Assembly (NCBI RefSeq): GCF_004010955.1
Contig: NZ_CP025227.1
Coordinates: 3,043,762-3,107,761, forward strand
Direction of reading: 5' to 3'
DNA length: 64,000 nucleotides
DNA from: Actinomyces wuliandei
Lineage (GTDB): Bacteria > Actinomycetota > Actinomycetes > Actinomycetales > Actinomycetaceae
This document shows, piece by piece, positions 25,325-34,022 of this stretch (positions are counted from its first letter, which is position 1; every line of letters begins with the position of its first letter). The translations under genes were made by a program, and so were the position numbers. The notes under the pieces were generated by a model. That model ran no database searches. It was not told where the DNA came from and saw only the letters and a list, made by a program, of their open reading frames with translations.

Positions 25325-26692
25325 TCAGCGCGCTGCGGGACCGCCCAGCGGCTCCGCCTGCTGCTGCCGCGACCCGGTCTCGGCCTCTGCCGCCACCGCC
25401 CTGGGCACCCCGCCCAGGGCACGCACCAACCACCAGTAGGCAGCCGCTGTCGCCCACACGAGCACCACCAGCGCCGCCTGCACCGGTGCCGACCAGCCGG
25501 TTCCCGGAAGCACCAGGACCGCAGCTCCTGCCGCCGCGCACTCGGCAGTGTTGAACAGGACGTCGTAGATACTGAAGGCACGACCACGGTAACGGTCGGC
25601 CGTGTCGCTCTGGACTATCGTGTCCACAGCGATCTTGGCTCCCTGTACCCCCGCACCGAACACGAGGAGACCGCCGGTCATCCAGTGCTGGTCGTAGGTC
25701 GCCACAAGAACCAGCTGACCTGCGCTGCCCCCCGCAAGGCAGGTGACCACCCACGCTGACGGCGAGACCCGCTCGCGGGTGAGGGGGGTCAGGACCACCG
25801 CCACCCCGTGACCTGTCACTATCGCCCCCATGAGGACGCCGAACAGCACCAGGCCCCGGTCGGCGTCCTGCGGGGCAGCCAGCAGGTTGCGTGCAACCAG
25901 GATGACGGTGACGACCTCCATGCCGTAGACAAACCGGTGCAGCGCCATCGTGGCCAGTGCCAGGCCCGGGGTACCTCGCCGGACCAGGTAGCGCGCGGCG
26001 TCGACCAGGTCAGCCACAGCAGCCACGAGCCCAGCACCCAGGCCGGTACCCCCGTTGCCCTCCCGGCCGTCAGGCCCCAGCTGGTCAGGCTGCAGCCGGC
26101 TCACCACCAGGGCCGCACCGCAGTAGAGGAGGACTGCCGCCACCAGGCTGCCCGTGTCCTGCGGGCTGCCCTCGGGCAGCAGGAGCCTCAGCACCACCCC
26201 GATGACGGCACCCAGCGCGGTGGCCGCCCCACCCAAGGTGGGCACGACGGAGTTGGCCACCAGGAGACGCTCACGGGCCACGACCTGGGGCATTCCGGCG
26301 CTGAGCACGCTGAGCAGGAACCTGCTGGTACCCAGGGCCCCGAGCACGAGCAGGTAGAGGGGCGCCCCCGTACCGAGGACCCGCAGGACGACAGCGGTGG
26401 CAGCGACCAGGCCTGCCCGGGCCAGGTTGCCGTACAGGAGGGTCTGGCGGCGCCGCCACCGGTCGATGAGGGGGCCGGTCAAGGGACCGACGACGCTGAA
26501 GGGCAGGAGCATGACCACCAGGGCGGTAGCGACCCCGCCGGCTGTGGCCATGTTCTGGGCCTGGAAGAAGAAGAGGGTGGCCAGTCCCACCTGGACCATC
26601 CCGTCCCCGGTCTGGGACAGCAGCCGGACCGCCAGCAGAGTCCGGAAGGCCCGGGTGGAGGCAAGGTCCCTGAGGTCGGTCATCAGCCGCAT
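25325..26692 (-). CDS. Major facilitator superfamily permease
   Basis: 455 residues, about 12 hydrophobic helices. The loop 2-3 motif appears as GPLIDRWRRRQTLLYG, and the sequence TADRYRGRAFSIYDVLFNTA lies in the second half, as in macrolide-efflux-like MFS proteins. The C-terminal 35 residues are polar. ATG 26692 and ATG 26683 are both possible starts; neither has a good SD. Divergent from the carboxylesterase across 90 bp. The substrate cannot be read from sequence. Confidence 0.83.
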   Translation of the reverse strand: MRLMTDLRDLASTRAFRTLLAVRLLSQTGDGMVQVGLATLFFFQAQNMATAGGVATALVVMLLPFSVVGPLTGPLIDRWRRRQTLLYGNLARAGLVAATAVVLRVLGTGAPLYLLVLGALGTSRFLLSVLSAGMPQVVARERLLVANSVVPTLGGAATALGAVIGVVLRLLLPEGSPQDTGSLVAAVLLYCGAALVVSRLQPDQLGPDGREGNGGTGLGAGLVAAVADLVDAARYLVRRGTPGLALATMALHRFVYGMEVVTVILVARNLLAAPQDADRGLVLFGVLMGAIVTGHGVAVVLTPLTRERVSPSAWVVTCLAGGSAGQLVLVATYDQHWMTGGLLVFGAGVQGAKIAVDTIVQSDTADRYRGRAFSIYDVLFNTAECAAAGAAVLVLPGTGWSAPVQAALVVLVWATAAAYWWLVRALGGVPRAVAAEAETGSRQQQAEPLGGPAAR

Positions 26693-26782
26693 GGGCGCTA
26701 TGGTTCCCGGCCCGGGGGTCCAGGTCCAGCAAGCCTCGGAGCACCTTCTGCACAGCGGACCGAGTGACAGGACAATAGAGAT

Positions 26783-28552
26783 ATGAGCGATAGAACCACG
26801 ACTGACGCCACACCCCCTGCCGAGCACGTGTCCTCCACCCCGATCGCGGTGCCTGTCCCGGGGACCGGGCCCCTGGTCCAGGCACCGTGCGGGCCGGTAC
26901 GCGGCCTGTGGCGCACCATCGTCCCGCCTGGCCCCCCAGCAGCCGCTCCTGTTACCACTCCTGGTACCACATCTGCCTGCCGAGCCCCCGACCGCACCAG
27001 ACAGCCGACCGGCTACGGGCGCTCCGCCGCGTTCTACAACATCCCCTACGCCGAGGCTCCGGTAGGCCGACTTCGCCTTATGGCCCCCGTCCGGCGCACC
27101 CGCTGGAAGGAGGAGCGCGCGGCCCTCGCTCCCGGGCCGACGCCGCAACGGGGCTCGGTCTTCGAGGACCCCGCCATCCCAGAGCCCTCTGTCCCCGGCG
27201 AGGACATGCTCAACCTCAACGTCTTCACCCCGGTGCCCGGGCAGGTGGGAGCCGGGCTGCCGGTCTACGTGTGGATCCACGGCGGCGGCTGGTCCTCCGG
27301 GTGCCAGGCCAGCCCCTGGTACGACGGGGCCGCCTTCAACCGGGACGGTGTGGTGACTGTCGTCCCGTCCTACCGGCTTGGCTTTGACGGCTACGGCTGG
27401 GTGGACGGGTCTGACGCCCCGCTCAACCGCGGTGTGCTCGACCAGGTCCTCGCCCTGGAGTGGGTGCGCGACAACATCGCCGACTTTGGTGGTGACCCCG
27501 CTGATGTCACCGTCGGAGGGCAGAGCGCTGGCGGGGGCAACGTGCTCACCCTGATGACAGCACCCCGGGCTGAGGGCCTGTTCTGCCGCGGCATCATCGA
27601 GTCGGCGGCTGTCACTGACATCCCTGCCGACCGGGCTCGGGACACGGCCCGGCAGATAGCTGAGCTCGCCGGGGTCACCCCCACCCTGGAGGGGTGGCAC
27701 ACCCTGGACTACGACCAGCTCTTCGCCACCACCACGGGCTTTGAGGCCCATCGCACCGAGCTGGCCGCGACGCACACGCCGCCGCTGGCCCACAGGGTCC
27801 GAGCCGCCCTGGTGCCCGGCGAGGGCACCACCATCACCTACGGCCCCACTGTGGACGGTGACGTCCTGCCTCTGGGCGTGCACGAGGCGGTCGCCCGGGG
27901 CCACAGCGCCGGGGTCCCGCTCCTGGCCATCAGCACGACGCACGAGTTCCTCGCCGCAACGTCGGAGCTGGCTGATGAGATGGAGGGGCGAAGTGCCGCA
28001 GAGGTGCTGACCGAAGCGGGGGTGGACGCCGGGCTGGCGCGCGACTACGTGGCCGGGCACCCCGAGCACACGGACAGGCAGCACCTGCTTCTCGGCAACG
28101 TCTTGTCTGACGCCATGTTCCACCTGCCGCTGGTGGCCTGGGCCGAGGCCCGCCACTGTCACCGCAGCACCCACGACAGCACCGCAGGCACGTGGATCAG
28201 CCGCTTCGCCTGGGAGTCGCCCGCCACCGGCTGGTCCACTCACTGCTTCGAGGTACCCTTCGCCTTCGACTGCCTGACCCACCCCTACTGCGACCACACC
28301 CTGCAGGGCAGACCGCCGCAGTCACTGGCTGACGCTGTGCACGGCGACTGGGTACGGTTCATCACCACCGGGGACCCGGGGTGGACCGCCTGGGACGAGC
28401 GCGGCCTGGGGCGCACCTACGGCGACCCACGCGGCCCCCGTCCTGACGGCGCCGCCGACGGCGAGGTGTACAGGCTCCAACGTCGGCTGCTGGCCGCAGG
28501 CAGGAGCCTGAGGCGCCAGGACACGACCCAGGGGCGCAGCCCGCAGGGCTGA
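26783..28552 (+). CDS. Type-B carboxylesterase (alpha/beta hydrolase)
   Basis: 589 residues. Oxyanion motif VWIHGGGWSSG, nucleophile elbow GGQSAGGG (Gln in place of the common Glu before Ser), and RGVLDQVLALEWVRDNIADF leading to FGGDPADVTVGG. This is the para-nitrobenzyl-esterase/cholinesterase-like family, normally 480-550 residues. The extra length is a Pro/Thr-rich N-terminus (1-75) with no signal peptide, so the enzyme is probably cytoplasmic. The substrate is unknown. Confidence 0.88.
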   Translation: MSDRTTTDATPPAEHVSSTPIAVPVPGTGPLVQAPCGPVRGLWRTIVPPGPPAAAPVTTPGTTSACRAPDRTRQPTGYGRSAAFYNIPYAEAPVGRLRLMAPVRRTRWKEERAALAPGPTPQRGSVFEDPAIPEPSVPGEDMLNLNVFTPVPGQVGAGLPVYVWIHGGGWSSGCQASPWYDGAAFNRDGVVTVVPSYRLGFDGYGWVDGSDAPLNRGVLDQVLALEWVRDNIADFGGDPADVTVGGQSAGGGNVLTLMTAPRAEGLFCRGIIESAAVTDIPADRARDTARQIAELAGVTPTLEGWHTLDYDQLFATTTGFEAHRTELAATHTPPLAHRVRAALVPGEGTTITYGPTVDGDVLPLGVHEAVARGHSAGVPLLAISTTHEFLAATSELADEMEGRSAAEVLTEAGVDAGLARDYVAGHPEHTDRQHLLLGNVLSDAMFHLPLVAWAEARHCHRSTHDSTAGTWISRFAWESPATGWSTHCFEVPFAFDCLTHPYCDHTLQGRPPQSLADAVHGDWVRFITTGDPGWTAWDERGLGRTYGDPRGPRPDGAADGEVYRLQRRLLAAGRSLRRQDTTQGRSPQG

Positions 28553-28611
28553 GGTCGTGGCTGCCCCGGCTAAGGCCTCGCCAATACCCGGGCGTGTGCC
28601 CTGTCATAGCA

Positions 28612-28633
28612 CGTGGTACCGCGCGGTACCACG
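28612..28633. terminator. 22-bp perfect palindrome at the 3' end of serA
   Basis: CGTGGTACCGC followed immediately by GCGGTACCACG, directly next to the serA stop and 60 bp after the convergent esterase stop. It can fold into a stem with a minimal loop. No U-tract. Probably a bidirectional terminator; a binding site is also possible. Confidence 0.5.
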
Positions 28634-28634
28634 C

Positions 28635-29813
28635 TCAGATGCAGCGCGCCGACAGTACCCCGTCTATCGCGCGCACCTCAGCAAGAACCTCGGGGAGGCG
28701 CTCACCCTCGATATCAACCAGGGTCACCGCCAGGTCGTCGCGGGACTTGTTGAGCAGGTTGGCGATGTTCTGCCCGTGCTGAGCCACGATCGTGGAGACC
28801 TGTCCCACCATGTTAGGGACGTTTCGGTTGACGATGACCAGGCGGTGGGTACCCTCCGCGCGGGCCATGACAGCCTCAGGGAAGTTGACGGCGTTGTGGA
28901 CCTGACCGTCCTCCAGGAAGCCGCGTAGGGACTCCGCCGCCATAATGGCGCAGTTGCGCTCTGCCTCCTTGGTGGAGGCGCCCAGGTGCGGCAGGGAGAT
29001 GCACTTGGGATGCTTGTGGACGGCCGTGGAGGGGAAGTCACACACGTATCCGCCCAGCTGGTCCTCGTCCAGGGCAGTGACGACAGCGTCGGTGTCGACG
29101 ATCTCCGCCCGGGCGAAGTTGAGCAGCACAGCAGTGTCCTTCATGAGAGCCAGACGCTGAGTGCTCACCAGGCCCCGGGTGGCGGGGACGAGGGGGACGT
29201 GCACCGTGAGGATGTCGGCGCGCCGGAACACCTCCTCGATCGAGTCAGCCCGCTCCACCTCCGCACTCAGGTGCCAGGCGTGCTCCACCGAGATCCCCGG
29301 GTCGAAGCCGACGACACTCAGCCCCAGCCCTAGTGCCGCGTTGGCGACCTGGACCCCGATCGCCCCCAGGCCGATGATGCCCAGGGTGCGTCCGGGCAGC
29401 TCAAAGCCCACGAACTGCTTCTTTCCCGCCTCGACCGCCTTGGCGATCTGCGCGTCGTCGCCCGACAGCTCGTGGGCGAAGCGGGCGGCGGGGATGAGGT
29501 GACGCGAGGCGATGAACAGCCCTGCCAGCACCAGTTCCTTGACGGCATTGGCGTTGGCTCCGGGAGTGTTGAACACCGGGACGCCCCGCTCGGTCAGCGC
29601 CGCCACCGGAATATTGTTGGTTCCGGCCCCGGCGCGGGCCACCGCCATGACGGAGTCCCCGATGGGGGTGTCGTGGAGGGAGGCCGAGCGCACCAGCAGC
29701 GCGTGGGGCTCCTCCACACCACCACCGACCTCGTAGAGCTCGTCGGGGAAGCGCGACAGGCCAGCCCCGGAGATGCCGTTGAGTGTCTGGATGCGGTAGG
29801 TCTTGTCAGTCAT
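28635..29813 (-). CDS. serA: D-3-phosphoglycerate dehydrogenase, short ACT-containing type
   Basis: First step of serine synthesis, oxidising 3-phosphoglycerate with NAD+. 392 residues, the length of the compact class that lacks the long allosteric insert. Visible: GAGTNNIPV, NAD site LGIIGLGAIG, catalytic Arg in LLNFARAEIVD, His in LPHLGASTKEAERNC, and a C-terminal ACT domain beginning about HRLVIVNRNVPN. The DFPSTAV stretch replaces the DVF..EP motif of the long form, as is normal for this class. ATG 29813 with GGAAGAG upstream. Lies 49 bp after serC. Confidence 0.92.
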   Translation of the reverse strand: MTDKTYRIQTLNGISGAGLSRFPDELYEVGGGVEEPHALLVRSASLHDTPIGDSVMAVARAGAGTNNIPVAALTERGVPVFNTPGANANAVKELVLAGLFIASRHLIPAARFAHELSGDDAQIAKAVEAGKKQFVGFELPGRTLGIIGLGAIGVQVANAALGLGLSVVGFDPGISVEHAWHLSAEVERADSIEEVFRRADILTVHVPLVPATRGLVSTQRLALMKDTAVLLNFARAEIVDTDAVVTALDEDQLGGYVCDFPSTAVHKHPKCISLPHLGASTKEAERNCAIMAAESLRGFLEDGQVHNAVNFPEAVMARAEGTHRLVIVNRNVPNMVGQVSTIVAQHGQNIANLLNKSRDDLAVTLVDIEGERLPEVLAEVRAIDGVLSARCI

Positions 29814-29862
29814 CTGTGCAGTCTCTTCCCTGTGTCTGGCAGGTCTGGCCCTAGTCCTGGGC

Positions 29863-30951
29863 TCAGGTCCTGGTCGCCTCAAAGTCGGTCATGTAGTCCA
29901 CCAGCGCCTGGACGCCCTCAATGGGCATGGCGTTGTAGATGGAGGCCCGCATCCCTCCCACGGAGCGGTGGCCCTTGAGATTGGTCAGGCCCGCAGCCTG
30001 GGCGCCGAGGAGGAAGTCGGCGTCTAGGGCCGGGTCAGCCAGGGTAAAGGGAACGTTCATCCAGGACCGGGAGCGCTCCTGGACAGGGTTGGTGTAGAAG
30101 TCTGAGGCGTCGACGGCACCGTAGAGCAGCTCGGCCTTGGCACGGTTGCGCTCACCCATGGCTTCCAGGCCACCGTTATCCTCCAGCCAGTGAGCGATGA
30201 GCCCCAGGAGGTAGACGGCAAAGGTGGGCGGGGTGTTGAGCATGGAGTCGGCGGCGGACATCCTGGTGTAGTCCAGGACAACGGGGGTCGTGGTGCGGGC
30301 GCGCCCCAGGAGGTCCTCACGCACGATGACCACGCACAGCCCGGAGGGGCCCATGTTCTTCTGCGCCCCGGCGTAGATGAGCCCGTAGCGGCTGACGTCC
30401 AGGGGACGGGACAGGATGGTGGAGGAGGCGTCGGCCACCAGGGCGACGTCGCCCGTGTCAGGGACGTAGCCGAACTCGACGCCGCCGATGGTCTCGTTGG
30501 GGGTGTAGTGCAGGTAGCGGGCGTCCTGGGGGACGGAGAAGGAGCCCTCCTCCGGGGTGGTGGTGTAGGAGGAGGCGGCCTCGTCCGCAGCGACGACGAC
30601 GTCCAGGTCGTAGGCGCGGGCCTGCTCGACAGCCTTGGCTGACCACTGGCCGGTGTTGAGGTAGGCAACCGTGTCACCGGGTGCGGTGAGGTTGAGAGGG
30701 ATACCTGCGAACTGGGCTGTGGCCCCGCCCTGGAGGAAGAGGACCCGGTAGTCCTCGGGCACGCCCATGACACGACGCAAGGTGGCCTCGGCATCAGCGG
30801 CGCATGCCACGAAGTCCTTGCCGCGGTGGGAGACCTCCAGGACGGACATCCCCGACCCGGACCAGTCGGTCAGCTCGGAGGCAGCCCGCTCCAGCACGGG
30901 CAGGGGCAGCTGGGCGGGACCGGCGGAGAAGTTGTAGACGCGCACGGGCAC
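29863..30951 (-). CDS. serC: Phosphoserine aminotransferase
   Basis: PLP enzyme converting 3-phosphohydroxypyruvate to phosphoserine. From GTG 30951 it has 362 residues, starting VPVRVYNFSAGPAQLP as other SerC do. Motifs: FLQGGATAQF, DASSTILSRP, PLP lysine in AGAQKNMGPSG, and SVGGMRASIYNAMP. A GTG at 31035 would add 28 unconserved residues. Heads the serC-serA operon, so the pathway intermediate passes between neighbours. Confidence 0.92.
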   Translation of the reverse strand: MPVRVYNFSAGPAQLPLPVLERAASELTDWSGSGMSVLEVSHRGKDFVACAADAEATLRRVMGVPEDYRVLFLQGGATAQFAGIPLNLTAPGDTVAYLNTGQWSAKAVEQARAYDLDVVVAADEAASSYTTTPEEGSFSVPQDARYLHYTPNETIGGVEFGYVPDTGDVALVADASSTILSRPLDVSRYGLIYAGAQKNMGPSGLCVVIVREDLLGRARTTTPVVLDYTRMSAADSMLNTPPTFAVYLLGLIAHWLEDNGGLEAMGERNRAKAELLYGAVDASDFYTNPVQERSRSWMNVPFTLADPALDADFLLGAQAAGLTNLKGHRSVGGMRASIYNAMPIEGVQALVDYMTDFEATRT

Positions 30952-31324
30952 ATTGTGTCCACTTGGGCCAGGGGCAGCAATCTCGTACACCCGTGGCGTG
31001 GTGCCGGAAGCCCCCACTGTGAGGTAGTGCTCCACCGGGCAGCCCGGGAGTCGTCAGCCTTACCGGGGGCACAGGGGCTCGTGGCAGATGGTCGAGGCCA
31101 CTCACCACCCCAGAGGCAGTCGCGCCCGGGGTGCAACGGCTTGCGCCCACCAGGACCTGCTACCGCTCTTGCCCGCTCCTGGCAGGTAGCCTGCGAGCAC
31201 AAAGGCGGCGGCAGCCCACCAGGACCGGCGAGGTCGGTCTCGTGCGTCGGGCTGCCGTCCCCTGACCTGCCCCACCCCCGTGGTCCGGGGCACCGACCCA
31301 GCACGTCCCAGCAAGGCGGCGAGA
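30952..31324. other. Divergent intergenic region serC / DUF4832 gene
   Basis: 373 bp, or 289 bp if serC starts at 31035. GC-rich with no convincing gene. It must hold both promoters; I see no clear boxes or repeats. Confidence 0.4.
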
Positions 31325-32920
31325 ATGACCCAGCTCCCAAGCGACGGCGTACCTGCCGAGGACCCCGGCGACGCACCGGGCACCCCCGGCTCGCGCAGCG
31401 TCAGGGCGCTCTGGGGCCGGGTCGCGGCCAGATGGGGGCGCCGTGGGGGAAGACGCCGAGCCATCGTCGTCAGCGCCGTCAGCGCCGTCGTCGTGGCTGT
31501 CCTCCTGGCTGCAGGCCTGCGTGCCTGCCTGCCCCTGGGGGCGTGGGAGGAGCTGCCCCGGGCCGCCGCTCCCACGGCCAACCCGCTCAAGGGCATGCTC
31601 CCCTATGCCCCCCAGGACCCGCAGGCCGACCCCGAGCTCTCCGACTCCGCCCTGCCCCACACGATGGAGTGGCTCTACCTGCCTCTCAGCGACGTGGTCA
31701 CAGGACCTGGCACCTACGACTGGACGGCACTGGAGTCCCACCTGGAGGCTGTCGCCGCTCGCGGGCACCATACCGTCCTGCGCTTCTACATGGACTTTCC
31801 CGGTCGTAGCAGCGGCATCCCCCGCTACCTGGTGGAGGACGGCCTGGCCACCACCCGCTCCTACACCTTTTACCACAACGGGGCGCAGGGCTCAGCCGCC
31901 TCGGTGAGCCCGGACTACAACGACCCGGACACGATGGAGATGCTCACCGGCTTCGTCTCCGCCTTTGGGGAACGTTACGACGGCGACCCCCGCCTGGGCT
32001 TCGTCACCCAGGGCCTGGTGGGCTTCTGGGGGGAGGGGCACACCTGGCCCATGGACGGCACCGTCTCCTCGGACAACCCTCGGGGTGAGGACTGGATGGC
32101 CAGCGAGGCCAACCAGAAGACCCTGGTCGAGGCCTGGGACGAGGCCTTTGACACCACCCCGACCCAGGTGCGCTACCCCACGTCGTGGTCGGCCTCCCAC
32201 GACGTGGGCTACCACGACGACTCCTTCGGGTACGCCACCCTGGACACGACGGACTGGCACTTCATGGCGCTCATGCGCGCGGCCGGGACCACGCAGGCCT
32301 GGCAGACCCAGCCGATCGGCGGGGAGGTGTACCCGGGCATCCAGGACTGTGTGCTGACCGACCCTGACAGCTGCGGCTCCGCCCAGGACGCGGCGGCGGG
32401 GCACAACGCCGGGCACGACATCGACCTGGCCGCCTCCGTCCAGGCCACGCACGCCACCTGGTTGCTCGACGACTGGGTCTTTACTGGGGACATGGGGGAG
32501 CGCGAGCGCGGGCTCGCCGCCGAGTCGAGCGCGTCCACCGGCTACGAGCTGGCGGCGACGCGGTGGCGTGCACGCGGCAGTGAGGTGGAGGTGGAGCTCG
32601 TCAACGACGGCGTGGCCCCCTTCTACTACGACTGGCAGGTGGAGGCCGTCGTCCTGGACTCCGGAGGCACCGTGGTGGGCCGCACGCCCTTGGACGGCGA
32701 CCTGCGCGAGGTCCTGCCCGGCACGGCGGTCACCTTCTCCGGGGAGCTGGACGTGCCGGGGGAGCAGGCGACGGTGCTGCTGCGGGTCGTCAACCCGCTG
32801 GAGGGCGGTGCGCCGCTGCGGCTGGCCAACGCGGGCCAGGACCAGGACCTGGAGGGCTACCTGACCCTGGGCCACCTGGGGCCGACGGGCTCAGTCCTCC
32901 CCGAGAAGGTGGAGGGCTGA
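31325..32920 (+). CDS. Membrane-anchored DUF4832-type (glycoside-hydrolase-like) surface protein
   Basis: 531 residues. Arg-rich cytoplasmic N-terminus, one membrane segment (about 46-66), then an extracellular TIM-barrel-like region: NPLKGMLPYAP, MEWLYLPLSDV, VLRFYMDFPGR, GFVTQGLVGFWGEGHTW, and a C-terminal beta domain (about 400-531) including FYYDWQVEAVVLDSGG. This matches the family annotated DUF4874/DUF4832, expected to act on or bind glycans. The start is ATG 31325 after AAGGCGGCGAG. The catalytic residues are not established for the family. Confidence 0.75.
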   Translation: MTQLPSDGVPAEDPGDAPGTPGSRSVRALWGRVAARWGRRGGRRRAIVVSAVSAVVVAVLLAAGLRACLPLGAWEELPRAAAPTANPLKGMLPYAPQDPQADPELSDSALPHTMEWLYLPLSDVVTGPGTYDWTALESHLEAVAARGHHTVLRFYMDFPGRSSGIPRYLVEDGLATTRSYTFYHNGAQGSAASVSPDYNDPDTMEMLTGFVSAFGERYDGDPRLGFVTQGLVGFWGEGHTWPMDGTVSSDNPRGEDWMASEANQKTLVEAWDEAFDTTPTQVRYPTSWSASHDVGYHDDSFGYATLDTTDWHFMALMRAAGTTQAWQTQPIGGEVYPGIQDCVLTDPDSCGSAQDAAAGHNAGHDIDLAASVQATHATWLLDDWVFTGDMGERERGLAAESSASTGYELAATRWRARGSEVEVELVNDGVAPFYYDWQVEAVVLDSGGTVVGRTPLDGDLREVLPGTAVTFSGELDVPGEQATVLLRVVNPLEGGAPLRLANAGQDQDLEGYLTLGHLGPTGSVLPEKVEG

Positions 32921-33064
32921 CCAGGCTGACCATGCGGAGCGCTGCCCGCCCGTGGAAGTGGGTGCCCCTCCCGCAGTGGGCACGCCTGCGGAGAGAAGGT
33001 CTGCACGAATCCGGATAGGCCACGTACCCAGACAGTTTCGGGCAGCGAGGGGGACCAGGGAGCA

Positions 33065-33970
33065 ATGGACACTGAGGCGGTGCTGGGCCACCACTACCTG
33101 GCACGAGCAGTAGACGACGAGCTGCACCGCCGACTCCGCATCGCAGGCGCGGTCGTGGTCGAGGGCCCGCAGGCTGCCTGGGAACTCGTAGAACTCCCTC
33201 AGGTTATCGACCGCCTAGCCCGCTCAGGCTTTCCCGCGCTGCGCGACCTGGACGGCGGCGACTCGATCCTGGCCATGGCAGGCTACCTGGAGGACGTGAC
33301 CCGCACCGACATCCACCGGCTGGCGCCGATCCGCCACGCCCCGGAGGTGCTGGACCACCTGATCCGCTCACTGGCTAGGCAGACAGCGGCCCAGGTGCGG
33401 GTGTCCACGCTGGCCGCAGACCTGGAGCAGCTGGCGCCGGGGATCCGCGCAGAGACGGTCACCTCCTACCTGGAGCTGCTGGAGCGGCTCTTCGTGGTGG
33501 AACGCGTCCCCGCCTGGACCCCCAGCCTGCGCTCACGAGCGCGCCTGCGCACCACCAGCAGGCTCCACCTCGCCGACCCGGCACTCGCGGCATCCGCCCT
33601 GGGCGCCTCCCCCACCACACTGCTGGCAGACGTGCGCACCACCGGATTCCTCTTTGAGAGCGCCGTGGTCCACGACCTGCAGGTCTACGTCTCCGGCCTG
33701 GGCGGGCGCGTGCACCACTACCGAGACTCCAGCGGGCGCGAGATCGACGCGGTCCTCACGCTTCCCGACGGCCGCTGGGCCGCAGTCGAGGTCAAGCTGG
33801 GAGGTCAGCAGGCGAGCGCGGGAGCGTCGTCCCTGGCCAGGGCGGTGGACCAGGTTGACACCGAGGTCCGCGGAGAGCCGGTCCTCAGGCTGGTGGTCAC
33901 CGGGACCGGACCCGTCCTGACCATGGACGACGGCACGGTCACCTGCCCCCTGTCAGCCCTGCGACCATAA
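33065..33970 (+). pseudogene. DUF4143 protein with the AAA/P-loop core deleted in frame
   Basis: 301 residues. Relatives are about 400 residues: a short N-terminal helix, P-loop ATPase (GPKACGKT-like Walker A, Walker B), then DUF4143. Here the text runs RIAGAVVVEGPQAAWELVEL and then PQVIDRLARSGFPALRD, jumping from inside the Walker A region to the end of the ATPase domain. Roughly 100-130 residues are missing but the frame is kept. The DUF4143 part with its nuclease-like end (GREIDAVLTLPDGRWAAVEVKLG) is intact. It is either a decaying gene or a shortened functional form. Confidence 0.7.
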
Positions 33971-34022
33971 TAACACCACAAATGACACCACAAAGGGGTC
34001 GCGTCAGGACTCAGGGGCGCTC

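Noticed and set aside
25325..28297. 990-codon minus-strand frame running through the MFS gene and the esterase region
   Set aside because: Only the part below 26692 looks like a membrane protein. The rest is antisense to the carboxylesterase, which has intact catalytic motifs.
28635..29813. SerA considered defective because the DVF..EP motif is missing
   Set aside because: The short ACT-type class of phosphoglycerate dehydrogenases normally has a DFP segment here, and Arg and His of the active site are present.
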